Shown one piece after another: positions 33,300-40,636 of a stretch of DNA of 64,000 nt. The notes below the pieces were generated by a model that saw only the letters and a program-made list of their open reading frames with translations, made no database searches and was not told the DNA's origin. Positions within the stretch are counted from its first letter, which is position 1. Each line of letters starts with the position of its first letter. The position numbers were made by a program, and so were the translations under genes. Source of the stretch: Blastococcus sp. TF02A-35 (lineage in GTDB: Bacteria > Actinomycetota > Actinomycetes > Mycobacteriales > Geodermatophilaceae); the NCBI RefSeq assembly GCF_004571075.1, contig NZ_SPQP01000006.1:1-64000 (forward strand), in the 5' to 3' direction.

Positions 33300-34499
33300 A
33301 TGACGGACGCCAAGGAACCAGACAGCACGCCCGCGCGGCGTCGACGAACGTTGGAGCAGAGGAAGCGTGCCAGCGGCGAGTCCTCCATCTACCAGGACGA
33401 GGACGGCCGATGGCACGGCTTTGTCTCCATGGGGAAGAAGGAGAACGGCCGGCGCGACCGACGCCACGCCTCCGGCGCCAAGCGCGCCGACGTGGTGTCC
33501 AAGGTCCGTGCCCTCGAGGCCAAGCGGGACGCTGGGATGGTGGACGCGGCCGGCCGCGCACCCACGGTCGGTGAGTGGCTGGACCACTGGCTGGACAACA
33601 TCGCGGCGCGGAAGGTCCGCGCGCGGACTCTAGAGAGCTACCGCAGCACCGTGCGGCTGCACCTGCGCCCGGGCATCGGGCACCACCGGCTGGACCGGCT
33701 GCAGCCAGAGCACCTGGAGCGTCTCTATGCCGCGCTCAGCGACAAGGGCCTGGGCCCGGCCTCGATCCTGCGCGCCCATCGGGTCCTGTCCCGCGCCCTG
33801 CGTATCGCCTCTCAGCGCGGCAAGGTCGCGCGCAACGTTGCCACCCTCGTCGATCCGCCTGCGGTCAGGCGACCCGAAACCGCCCTGCCGCTGACCGCGC
33901 CGGAGGTCAAGCAGGTCATGGCCGCCGCGCTGACCCACCGCAACGCGGCCCGGTGGACCGTGGCGCTGGCCGTCGGGTTGCGTCAGTCCGAAGCCCTCGC
34001 GCTGCGATGGAGCGACGTGGACCTGGACAACGGCACGCTGAGCGTCCGACGCGGACTGCACCGGGTCAGCGGGCGGGGGCTGATCTATGAGGAACCGAAG
34101 GCCGACCGCAGCCGCCGCAACCTGGCGCTGCCCACACCACTCGTGCAGGCGTTGAGGGCGCACCGGGCGGCCCAACTCGAGGAGCGGATCGCCGCCGGCT
34201 CGTTGTGGGAGGACCACGACCTTGTCTTCGGGCAGCCCAACGGCCGGCCAATCGAACGCAAATCGGACTGGCGAGCCTGGAAAGCCCTCCTCCAGGAGGC
34301 GGGCGTGCGCGAGGTCCGCCTGCACGACGGGCGGCACACGGCGGCGACCCTGCTGCTGTCCGAGGGCGTGCATCCGCGGGTCGTCATGGAGGTGCTTGGC
34401 CACGCACAGATGCGCACGACGACGGACACCTACAGCCACGTCATGCCGGCCCTCGGCCGGGACGCCGCGGACCGCATGGGCCAGGCGCTGTGGGACTGA
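33300..34499 (+). CDS. int: Site-specific tyrosine recombinase (integrase)
   Basis: A 399-residue phage-type integrase. An N-terminal arm-binding part (about 27-85, SSIYQDEDGRWHGFVSMG) precedes the core-binding SAM-like domain (90-185) and the catalytic domain. Catalytic residues: Arg228 (VGLRQSEALALRW), His342 and Arg345 (LHDGRH), His368 (LGHAQM) and Tyr378 (TYSHV). All are intact, so it should be active. It catalyses integration into, and with the excisionase excision from, the tRNA-Ala 45-bp core that lies 1.2 kb to the right. Confidence 0.95.
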   Translation: MTDAKEPDSTPARRRRTLEQRKRASGESSIYQDEDGRWHGFVSMGKKENGRRDRRHASGAKRADVVSKVRALEAKRDAGMVDAAGRAPTVGEWLDHWLDNIAARKVRARTLESYRSTVRLHLRPGIGHHRLDRLQPEHLERLYAALSDKGLGPASILRAHRVLSRALRIASQRGKVARNVATLVDPPAVRRPETALPLTAPEVKQVMAAALTHRNAARWTVALAVGLRQSEALALRWSDVDLDNGTLSVRRGLHRVSGRGLIYEEPKADRSRRNLALPTPLVQALRAHRAAQLEERIAAGSLWEDHDLVFGQPNGRPIERKSDWRAWKALLQEAGVREVRLHDGRHTAATLLLSEGVHPRVVMEVLGHAQMRTTTDTYSHVMPALGRDAADRMGQALWD

Positions 34500-34677
34500 C
34501 GTGGTGCACTGCGTGTGCTCCGGTGGTTGCCACGCTGGCTTAGCGGCGGCGCTTCGCCTTGCCGATAAGCGCATCAGACTCGCGAATCAGGCATCTCGAG
34601 TGGGCGAGTTGGCGGCTCGACGGTCGTAGAGGGCGTTTTCGACTTGCGCCCCCGCGGCAACCCGGCACAGCGCGCGC

Positions 34678-35034
34678 TCACCCGACAAGGTTGGCCAAGT
34701 CCAATTCGATGTCTTGACCATCCACCGTCACGACGATGCGTGGATGGTCGCCAGCGGCCGTCAAGTACTGCGTCAGCGTGGATAGGAGCATGTCGTGCTG
34801 ACGCTCCAGGCGACTGATGACCGTCTGGGCCACCCCCATCTGCGTAGCCAGTGCGACCTGCGTCAGATCGGCGGCCTTCCGGATCTCTGCGAGACCTGCT
34901 GCGTGGACTCGGTCAGTATCGACCATCTCGGCCCGGACCTGTGCGGAGCGCTCCGCCACACCGGGGATGGAACGGGCCCGCGCCATCTTCTCCGCAGCGC
35001 GCTCGGCCCCGACGAACGTGGCCTGTTCACTCAT
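34678..35034 (-). CDS. XRE-family antitoxin (HigA-like)
   Basis: A 118-residue protein whose C-terminal half has a helix-turn-helix: LTQVALATQMGVAQTVISRLE. The last 30 residues (PRIVVTVDGQDIELDLANL) form a beta extension. ATG 35034 has GGGAG upstream and overlaps the toxin gene end by eight bases. Toxin-first order is typical of higBA systems. It would repress its operon through the palindrome at 35,455. Confidence 0.82.
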   Translation of the reverse strand: MSEQATFVGAERAAEKMARARSIPGVAERSAQVRAEMVDTDRVHAAGLAEIRKAADLTQVALATQMGVAQTVISRLERQHDMLLSTLTQYLTAAGDHPRIVVTVDGQDIELDLANLVG

Positions 35035-35437
35035 CACTGTCTCCCTCGGTACGGGTGCGAAGCAGGTAGCTCTCGATAGCGGCGTCGGCCCGCGGCCCAA
35101 CGCTGTCGTAGAAGACATCGCCCATGCGGGCCTTGTCGGCGCCGAACAACACCAGGACGACCTCGCCGGGGCGATCGGGCGGAAACCAGACGATCAAGCG
35201 GATCGCGGTACCAGGGCTGAAGGGATGGGCCACCCGCCAGACCTGGTGGCGGCGCGACTGGTGAACCCGGCGCAGCGTCGGCGTGTCCGCATCCGGTACA
35301 GCTGTGAGTTCCTGCAGGACGCCGAGCTCGGCGTCGACGAGTGCGAGCTGCTCGAACGAACGTCGATCACCACCTTCGGCGCGCTCGATCAACTGGTCGT
35401 ACCAGCGATCGAATTCGCCGGTCCAGTCGATCAACAC
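35027..35437 (-). CDS. HigB/RelE-type toxin
   Basis: A 136-residue protein: IDWTGEFDRWYDQLIERA at the start, then VHQSRRHQVWRVAHPFS and TAIRLIVWFPPDRPGEVVLVLF, a pattern of phage-derived Gp49/HigB-type ribonuclease toxins. The start is GTG 35437 (TTG 35434 is next). There is no Shine-Dalgarno site, but a TATATT -10 box lies six bases before the GTG, so the mRNA is probably leaderless. First gene of the pair at the right end of the element. Confidence 0.75.
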   Translation of the reverse strand: MLIDWTGEFDRWYDQLIERAEGGDRRSFEQLALVDAELGVLQELTAVPDADTPTLRRVHQSRRHQVWRVAHPFSPGTAIRLIVWFPPDRPGEVVLVLFGADKARMGDVFYDSVGPRADAAIESYLLRTRTEGDSDE

Positions 35438-35443
35438 GACATG

Positions 35444-35470
35444 AATATAACACAGGAGTACTAGTACTCC
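35444..35470 (-). promoter_or_regulatory. higBA promoter and 16-bp palindromic operator
   Basis: GGAGTACTAGTACTCC (35,455-35,470) is a perfect 16-base palindrome. It overlaps the spacer/-35 region upstream of a TATATT -10 box (35,449-35,444), which is six bases before the GTG start of the toxin gene. The HigA-like antitoxin is the likely ligand. Confidence 0.65.
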
Positions 35471-35677
35471 AGCATACTCAGCGGGCGCCCTGGACCCTCG
35501 CAGCCGACAAGCCGGCTAATGACGGCCGCCGTCTCACCCCACGACCGGGTTCCCTCCCGCGCGAGGTGGGCGGGCCGAGCGCCGGGTGCGCACGGCGGAC
35601 CGGGTGGGACGCGCTGTCCGCCTGACCCTGGCACCGCATCTGCACCGGTGGCCACCACGCTGGCACCAAACACGACT

Positions 35678-35708
35678 CAGGCCGCCCCTCCGGAGGAGGA
35701 ACGGCCTG
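35678..35708. terminator. Element-borne tRNA-Ala terminator
   Basis: CAGGCCG (35,678) pairs with CGGCCTG (to 35,708) with an inner CCTCC/GGAGG stem. It follows the intact tRNA-Ala (read leftward) and has clear sequence similarity to the chromosomal hairpin at 8,910-8,943. The element thus supplies a replacement terminator together with the tRNA 3' half. Confidence 0.6.
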
Positions 35709-35715
35709 GTCATCG

Positions 35716-35760
35716 GGGTGGAGCTGAGGGGACTCGAACCCCTGACCCCCACACTGCCAG
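35716..35760. repeat. attR: 45-bp repeat within the intact tRNA-Ala
   Basis: Identical over 45 bases to 8,949-8,993 and in the same orientation. It covers the tRNA 3' end through the anticodon loop. Here the sequence continues into the rest of the tRNA (TGTGG...), whereas the left copy does not. Confidence 0.92.
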
Positions 35761-35791
35761 TGTGGTGCGCTACCAGCTGCGCCACAGCCCC
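35719..35791 (-). tRNA. tRNA-Ala, anticodon GGC
   Basis: A 73-base cloverleaf on the minus strand: acceptor GGGGCTG/CAGCTCC with discriminator A, D arm GCGC/GCGC, anticodon stem CCACA/TGTGG with loop CTGGCAG giving anticodon GGC, and T arm AGGGG TTCGAGT CCCCT. CCA is not encoded. Its 3' half is the integration core of the element; function is kept because the element carries the same 3' half. Confidence 0.97.
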
Positions 35792-35877
35792 GATCCTGGC
35801 CCGGTCTGGTGCGTCCGAGCCGGGACAAACTGTACAGGAGGCGATCCGCACCCCTGCGCAGGGGTGGCCCGGGCGGG

Positions 35878-36651
35878 TCAGACCTCGACACCCCTGGCCG
35901 CCAGCCACGGCACCGGGTCGACCTTCTTCCCGTCAAGCCCGCCCTGGTGCACCTCGAAGTGCAGGTGCGGCCCGGTCGACTGCCCCCGGTTGCCGAGCAG
36001 GGCGATCGTCTCCCCCGCCTCCACGTACTGGCCCGGCTTCACCAGGATCTTGTCCATGTGGCCGTAGACGGTGACGTCGCCGTTCTCGTGGAGGATGTAG
36101 ACGGCCAGGCCGAAGCCGCTGGCCGAGCCCGCCCGCAGCACGACGCCGTCCATCGCGGCGTACTCCGGCGTCCGCATGGGCGCGGCCAGGTCGATGCCGT
36201 AGTGGAAGGTGCCCCAGCGGCCGCCGTAGCCGCTGGTGAAGCGGGCGCCCGCCACCGGGAGGACGGCCTTGGGCCGTGCGGCCTCCGCCGCCGCGGCCGC
36301 CGCAGCGGCCTCCCGCTCGTCGCGGGCGGCACGGGAGGCGGCGACCTCCTGGAGGCGGGCCTGCGCCTCGGCGACGGTGATCGACGCCTGCGGCAGCATC
36401 TCGACGTCCTCGTCCGCCGCGAGCAGCGCGTCCTGCGCGGCCACGACGGAGGTGGCGTCGGCCGAGGCCGCGGGGGCGCCGGGCAGGCTCAGCAGGGACG
36501 CGGCGACACCGCCGGCGAGCAGCGCGCCGAGGAGGAGCGCCGGACGACGCCGCTCGTGCGGGACGGGGGCGCGCCGGGCACCCCGGGCACCGCGCCGCCC
36601 GGTAGCCGGGGCCGTGGCCTCGAGCAGCGCCGTGCCGAGCTTCGCGTCCAT
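35878..36651 (-). CDS. Secreted M23-family peptidoglycan endopeptidase (LytM-like)
   Basis: A 257-residue precursor. A basic N-terminus precedes a hydrophobic signal (about 37-64, ending ASA). A short helical coiled-coil linker (65-125, Ala/Glu/Arg-rich) leads to the M23 domain. Zinc and catalytic residues: His150 and Asp154 (HYGIDLA), His198 (YGHMD), His229 and His231 (GPHLHFEV). It would cut peptide crosslinks in the wall. ATG 36651 gives a proper signal peptide; the longer frame has no ribosome site. A single-gene unit at the right side of the tRNA. Confidence 0.88.
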   Translation of the reverse strand: MDAKLGTALLEATAPATGRRGARGARRAPVPHERRRPALLLGALLAGGVAASLLSLPGAPAASADATSVVAAQDALLAADEDVEMLPQASITVAEAQARLQEVAASRAARDEREAAAAAAAAEAARPKAVLPVAGARFTSGYGGRWGTFHYGIDLAAPMRTPEYAAMDGVVLRAGSASGFGLAVYILHENGDVTVYGHMDKILVKPGQYVEAGETIALLGNRGQSTGPHLHFEVHQGGLDGKKVDPVPWLAARGVEV

Positions 36652-37071
36652 GCACCGTCCGTCTCGCGTGTCCCCGCGGCCCCCATCGGACCGCGCACAT
36701 CGAAACATTCCGTGACCCGTTCGTGACCAGGCGTCCGGCGCGTCTCGCGAGACACGCCGAGGTGAGGTGCACCACAGGCCCCACGCGCCACAGGAGTGAC
36801 TTGCACCGATGGGATTTGGAGTCCCGCCCGGGCATCGGTGATCATGGACACCCGACGGTCGCCGGCCTGCGGGTTTGCGGAGCGCACGGCTCGGGCACAC
36901 CGGTTCTCCGGCGTGAAACATCCCGCGCCGCTCGGCGCATCACGTGTCTGCAACGTGACGCCGGACGTCATTGCGCGGCGCCCAGCGCACCCGTGTACTG
37001 CTGGTCCACCCGTACCCGGAACGGGTCGGATCGGATCCGCCGTGCGCCAGGAAACAAGAAGGAGGGATGCG
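36652..37071. other. Divergent intergenic region, M23 gene / polyol cluster
   Basis: About 420 bases serving two divergent units. GTCTCGCGAGAC (within 36,738-36,755) is a 12-base palindrome with extended GGCG/CGCC-type flanks, a possible operator. The M23 leader is long (over 150 bases) and GC-rich with several stems. Cell-wall hydrolase genes of Actinobacteria often carry a c-di-AMP riboswitch, but I could not fit its conserved core with confidence. Confidence 0.4.
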
Positions 37072-38682
37072 ATGACGCAGGCAGAGCTCCTGCCCCTCCC
37101 GGCAACGGCCGGACCCGCCGCAACCGTTCTTCCCCCCGGAGTCGCACCCACGGCTCCGCAGGCCGCCCCCGCCCCCAACGTGGTCGCGGCGGCCGAGGTC
37201 CTCCCCCTGAGCGACGCCACGCTGCCGCACCACGGCGGGCAGCTCGAGGTCCCGACGTACGACCGGTCCGCGCTCACTCCCGCGGTCGTGCACTTCAGCG
37301 TCGGCGGCTTCCACCGCGCTCACCAGCTCCTGTACTTCGACGAGCTCGCCGAGCGGCGCATCAGCACCGACTGGGGCGTCGTCGGGGTCGGGCTGCGCAG
37401 CCGCACGATGAAGGACGCCCTGGCGCCGCAGGACCACCTCTACACGGTCGTCGAGCGGAGCCCGGACGGCGAGCGGGCCCGCGTCGTGGGCGTCATGGTC
37501 GGCTACCACTTCGCCCCGGACGACCCCACCGCGGTCCTGGACCTGCTCACCGACGCCCGCACCCGCATGGTGTCGCTGACCATCACCGACAGCGGCTACC
37601 GCCTGGACGCCCGCACCGGCCTCTTCGACTCCGACGACCCCGACATCCGGTGGGACGTCCGCGAGCCGTCCCGGCCGCGCACGGTCTTCGGGTTCATCGT
37701 CGAGGCCCTCGACCGCCGTCGCCGGGCCGGGATCCCCCCGTTCTCGGTGGTCTCCTGCGACAACATGCACCGCAACGGGCAGGCCGCCCGGGCCGCCGTC
37801 GTCGGCTTCGCCCGCCTGCGCGACGAGGTGCTCGCCCGCTGGATCTCCGACCGCGTCGCCTTCCCGAGCAGCATGGTCGACCGGATCACGCCGCACACCT
37901 CGCCCGAGGAGCGCGAGGCCGTGGCCCAGCGCTACGGCGTCGACGACCGGTGGCCGGTGATCACCGAGCCGTTCTCGCAGTGGGTCATCGAGGACACCTT
38001 CTGCGACGGCCGCCCGCCGCTGGACGAGGTCGGCGTGCGGTTCGTGCCCGACGTCGGGCGCTACGAGCTGATGAAGACGCGGCTGCTGAACGCCAGCCAC
38101 TGCGCCCTGGGCTACCTGGGCTCGCTGGCCGGCCACACCAGCCTCGACCAGGTCATGGCCGACCCGGTGTTCGCCGCCTACGTCACGCGACTCATGGACG
38201 TCGAGGTGACGCCGCTGCTGCCGCCGCCGGGCGGCATCGACCTCGCCGACTACAAGCGCTCGCTCCTGCAGCGCTTCGCGAACCCGGCGATCGCCGACGG
38301 CCTGGCCCGCCTGTGCCGCCGCGGCTCGACCAAGCTGCCGCACCACCTGCTGCCCTCGCTGCGCCAGGCGCTCGAGGAGGACCGGCCGCACGAGCTGCTC
38401 ACCCTCGCCGTCGCCGGGTGGGTGCGGTACCTGCGCGGCACGGACGACGCCGGCCGGCCGCTCCCGCTCGAGGACGCGCTCGGCGACCGGCTGCGGGCCC
38501 TGGCCCGCAGCGGCGGCACCGACCCCCGGCCCCTGCTGGGCGAGACGTCCGTCTTCGGTGACCTGGGGGACCTCCCCGGCTTCGCCGACGAGCTCGAGCA
38601 GGCCCTCGTGGCCCTCGAGCGGGACGGCGCCCGGGCCACCGTCGCCACGCGTTCCCTGCTCCCGACAGCACTTCCGCGGTGA
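37072..38682 (+). CDS. Mannitol/polyol dehydrogenase family protein
   Basis: A 536-residue long-chain polyol dehydrogenase. After a Pro/Ala-rich N-terminal extension (about 1-60) comes the nucleotide-binding domain (VVHFSVGGFHRAHQLLYFDEL), then the C-terminal domain with the catalytic K-x4-N-x2-H motif in KTRLLNASHCALGYLG. The family interconverts ketoses and polyols such as mannitol, arabinitol or their phosphates. ATG 37072 has AAGGAGGG upstream. It is the first gene of a four-gene coupled operon with a phosphatase, a glycerophosphotransferase-type enzyme and a nucleotidyltransferase, pointing to activated polyol synthesis. Confidence 0.85.
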   Translation: MTQAELLPLPATAGPAATVLPPGVAPTAPQAAPAPNVVAAAEVLPLSDATLPHHGGQLEVPTYDRSALTPAVVHFSVGGFHRAHQLLYFDELAERRISTDWGVVGVGLRSRTMKDALAPQDHLYTVVERSPDGERARVVGVMVGYHFAPDDPTAVLDLLTDARTRMVSLTITDSGYRLDARTGLFDSDDPDIRWDVREPSRPRTVFGFIVEALDRRRRAGIPPFSVVSCDNMHRNGQAARAAVVGFARLRDEVLARWISDRVAFPSSMVDRITPHTSPEEREAVAQRYGVDDRWPVITEPFSQWVIEDTFCDGRPPLDEVGVRFVPDVGRYELMKTRLLNASHCALGYLGSLAGHTSLDQVMADPVFAAYVTRLMDVEVTPLLPPPGGIDLADYKRSLLQRFANPAIADGLARLCRRGSTKLPHHLLPSLRQALEEDRPHELLTLAVAGWVRYLRGTDDAGRPLPLEDALGDRLRALARSGGTDPRPLLGETSVFGDLGDLPGFADELEQALVALERDGARATVATRSLLPTALPR

Positions 38683-39509
38683 GCGCCACCCCGCCCACCC
38701 GACCGACCCCGAAGGGAGCCCACCCGGTGCCGACCGTTCCGCCGACGCTGATCGAGCGGGTCACGTACCTGCTCTGCGACGCCGACGGCAACCTCTTCCC
38801 GTCCGAGGAGCCGGCGTTCGACGCGTCGGCCGAGGTGACCAACACCTTCCTCGCCTCCGTCGGCATCGACCGCCGGTACACCGCCGACGAGCTCCGGCAC
38901 GTCGCGACCGGCATGAACTTCCGGACGACGGCGCTGACCCTCGCCGCCGACGCCGGCGTCACCGACGTCGACATCGAGCCCTGGGTCGCCGAGGAGCGCC
39001 GGGCGGTGACCGCCCACCTGGGCGCCACCCTCACGCCCCACCAGCCGACCATCGACGCCCTCGCCGCGCTCTCCGGGGAGCTGGAGCTGGCCGTGGTCAG
39101 CTCCAGCGCGCTCTCCCGGCTCGCGGCGTGCTTCACCGCCACGGGCCTGGACGACCTGCTCCCGCCCGAGCGGCGGTACAGCGCCGAGGACTCGCTGCCG
39201 GTGCCGACCAGCAAGCCCGACCCGGCGGTCTACACGCACGCCTGCGCGGACCTGGGCATCGAGCCGGAGCAGGGGCTGGCCGTCGAGGACGCCGTCGCCG
39301 GCGTGCGCTCGGCCGTCGGTGCCGGGTGCCCGGTGGTCGGCAACCTGCTGTTCGTGCTGCCCGCCGAGCGGGCCGAGCGTCGCGAGGCCCTGCTGGCGGC
39401 CGGCGCGCTGGCCGTCGTCGAGTCCTGGCAGGAGCTGGCCGACCTGGTGCTGCCGGTCGTCTCCGGCCGTCCCGGCGCCGGCGAGGCGCTGGCGGGGGCC
39501 GCCCGGTGA
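38679..39509 (+). CDS. HAD-superfamily hydrolase (phosphatase)
   Basis: A 276-residue HAD-IA protein. Motif I is LLCDADGNLFP with the two Asp residues, motif II AVVSSSALSRL, motif III the Lys in TSKPDPAVYTHA, and motif IV VEDAVAGVRSAVGAGC. Helices between motif I and II form a C1 cap. It probably removes phosphate from a sugar or polyol phosphate. GTG 38679 overlaps the dehydrogenase stop (GTGA), and its own stop overlaps the next start. A true start further in (GTG 38728) is possible. Confidence 0.85.
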   Translation: MSATPPTRPTPKGAHPVPTVPPTLIERVTYLLCDADGNLFPSEEPAFDASAEVTNTFLASVGIDRRYTADELRHVATGMNFRTTALTLAADAGVTDVDIEPWVAEERRAVTAHLGATLTPHQPTIDALAALSGELELAVVSSSALSRLAACFTATGLDDLLPPERRYSAEDSLPVPTSKPDPAVYTHACADLGIEPEQGLAVEDAVAGVRSAVGAGCPVVGNLLFVLPAERAERREALLAAGALAVVESWQELADLVLPVVSGRPGAGEALAGAAR

Positions 39510-40636
39510 ACATCGTCTTCGTGGCCTTCCGCGGCCACTTCTCCGACAGCCCGCGGGCGATCTACGAGGCCCTGCTCGAGCGGGGCACCGACGCCACCTG
39601 CACCTGGCTGTCGGCTCCGCACACCCAGGCGACGTTCCCGGCCGGGGTGGACACCGTGACCTTCGGCTCCCCCGAGTGCATCGCCGCGCTCGAGGCCGCG
39701 GACCTGGTCGTCTCCAACGACCACATCCCGCTGGACTGGGAGAAGAAGGCGGGCGCGACCTACCTGCAGACCTGGCACGGCACGATGCTCAAGCGCATCC
39801 ACAACGACGTGCTGTGGGCGCCGGAGGGCCGGCTGGCCTACCTGGACCAGGACATCGCCCGCTGGGACCTGCTCCTCTCCCCCAACGCGGTCACCACCGA
39901 GCGGCTGCGGAAGTCCTTCGGGTTCACCGGGCCGGTCCACGAGACGGGACTGCCGCGCAACGACCTGCTCTCCAGCCCGCGGCGCGACGAGGTGCGCGCC
40001 CAGGTGCGCGCCGACCTGGGCATCGGGCCCGGCCAGACGGCGGTGCTCTACACGCCGACCTGGCGCGACAAGCTGGTCTTCGAGAAGGCGGGCTCCCAGG
40101 ACTTCGAGTTCGCCATCGACCTCGAGGACTTCTCCGCCCGGCTCGGTGACGACCACGTGCTCCTGCTGCGGCTGCACAACATGGTCATGGACCGGCTGGA
40201 GGTCGTCGACGGCTCTGCGGTGCGCGACGTGTGCAGCCACCCCGACATCCGGGACCTGTACCTGGCGGCGGACCTCATGGTGACCGACTACTCGTCGACG
40301 ATGTTCGACTTCGCGATCACCGGCCGGCCGCTGCTCTTCTACACCTACGACCTGGAGAGCTATCGCGACGAGCAGCGCGGCTTCTACTTCGACCTGGAGG
40401 ACGTCGCCCCCGGCCCGCTGGTGCGCGACAGCTCCGAGCTGGTGTCCGCGATCGCCGACGTCGACCGGCTCCGGTCGGAGTACGCGGAGCCCTACGCCCG
40501 CTTCCAGGAGACGTTCTGCCACCTCGAGGACGGCCACGCCACCGAGCGCGTCCTCGACCTGATCCTCCCGTCCGCATCCGCGTCCGGGCAGTCCACCAGC
40601 ATTTCCGAGGGAGATGATGTCCGTGCGGACCGGTGA
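39506..40636 (+). CDS. CDP-glycerol glycerophosphotransferase family protein (TagB/TagF-like)
   Basis: A 376-residue GT-B-like enzyme. Conserved stretches: YLQTWHGTMLKRIHND (the catalytic His region), TGLPRNDLL, VLYTPTWRDKLVFE, and MVTDYSSTMFDFAITGRPLLFY (substrate-binding Asp/Ser). The family transfers polyol-phosphate from a CDP-polyol to a lipid carrier or growing chain in teichoic-acid synthesis. It is short, without the N-terminal glycosyltransferase domain of full TagF. GTG 39506 overlaps the HAD gene stop. It stands between the HAD phosphatase and the nucleotidyltransferase. Confidence 0.88.
   Translation: MNIVFVAFRGHFSDSPRAIYEALLERGTDATCTWLSAPHTQATFPAGVDTVTFGSPECIAALEAADLVVSNDHIPLDWEKKAGATYLQTWHGTMLKRIHNDVLWAPEGRLAYLDQDIARWDLLLSPNAVTTERLRKSFGFTGPVHETGLPRNDLLSSPRRDEVRAQVRADLGIGPGQTAVLYTPTWRDKLVFEKAGSQDFEFAIDLEDFSARLGDDHVLLLRLHNMVMDRLEVVDGSAVRDVCSHPDIRDLYLAADLMVTDYSSTMFDFAITGRPLLFYTYDLESYRDEQRGFYFDLEDVAPGPLVRDSSELVSAIADVDRLRSEYAEPYARFQETFCHLEDGHATERVLDLILPSASASGQSTSISEGDDVRADR

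Larger units (their letters stand above)
8949..35760. mobile_element. Integrative genomic element in tRNA-Ala(GGC), 26.8 kb
   Basis: The element is bounded by the 45-bp tRNA repeats. It carries an excisionase-like HTH gene (32,912) and a tyrosine integrase (33,300) at the end next to the intact tRNA, which is the usual layout. Toxin-antitoxin pairs stand next to each att site. Cargo: two PCuAC-GH15-zwf modules, arginine deiminase with antiporter and STAS protein, TerC, HtrA-like protease, universal stress and DUF1269 proteins, FAD enzymes. No conjugation (FtsK/relaxase), capsid or replication gene is visible, so it is either mobilised in trans or a decayed ICE. An IS5-type element, an IS3 remnant and three truncated genes show ongoing decay. 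Confidence 0.9.

Noticed and set aside
8994-35715. A prophage
   Set aside because: No capsid, tail, terminase, portal or lysis gene is present; only integrase and excisionase are phage-like.
36652-37000. A c-di-AMP (ydaO-type) riboswitch before the M23 peptidase gene
   Set aside because: The long structured leader and gene type fit, but I could not place the conserved core; a covariance-model search (RF00379) would decide.
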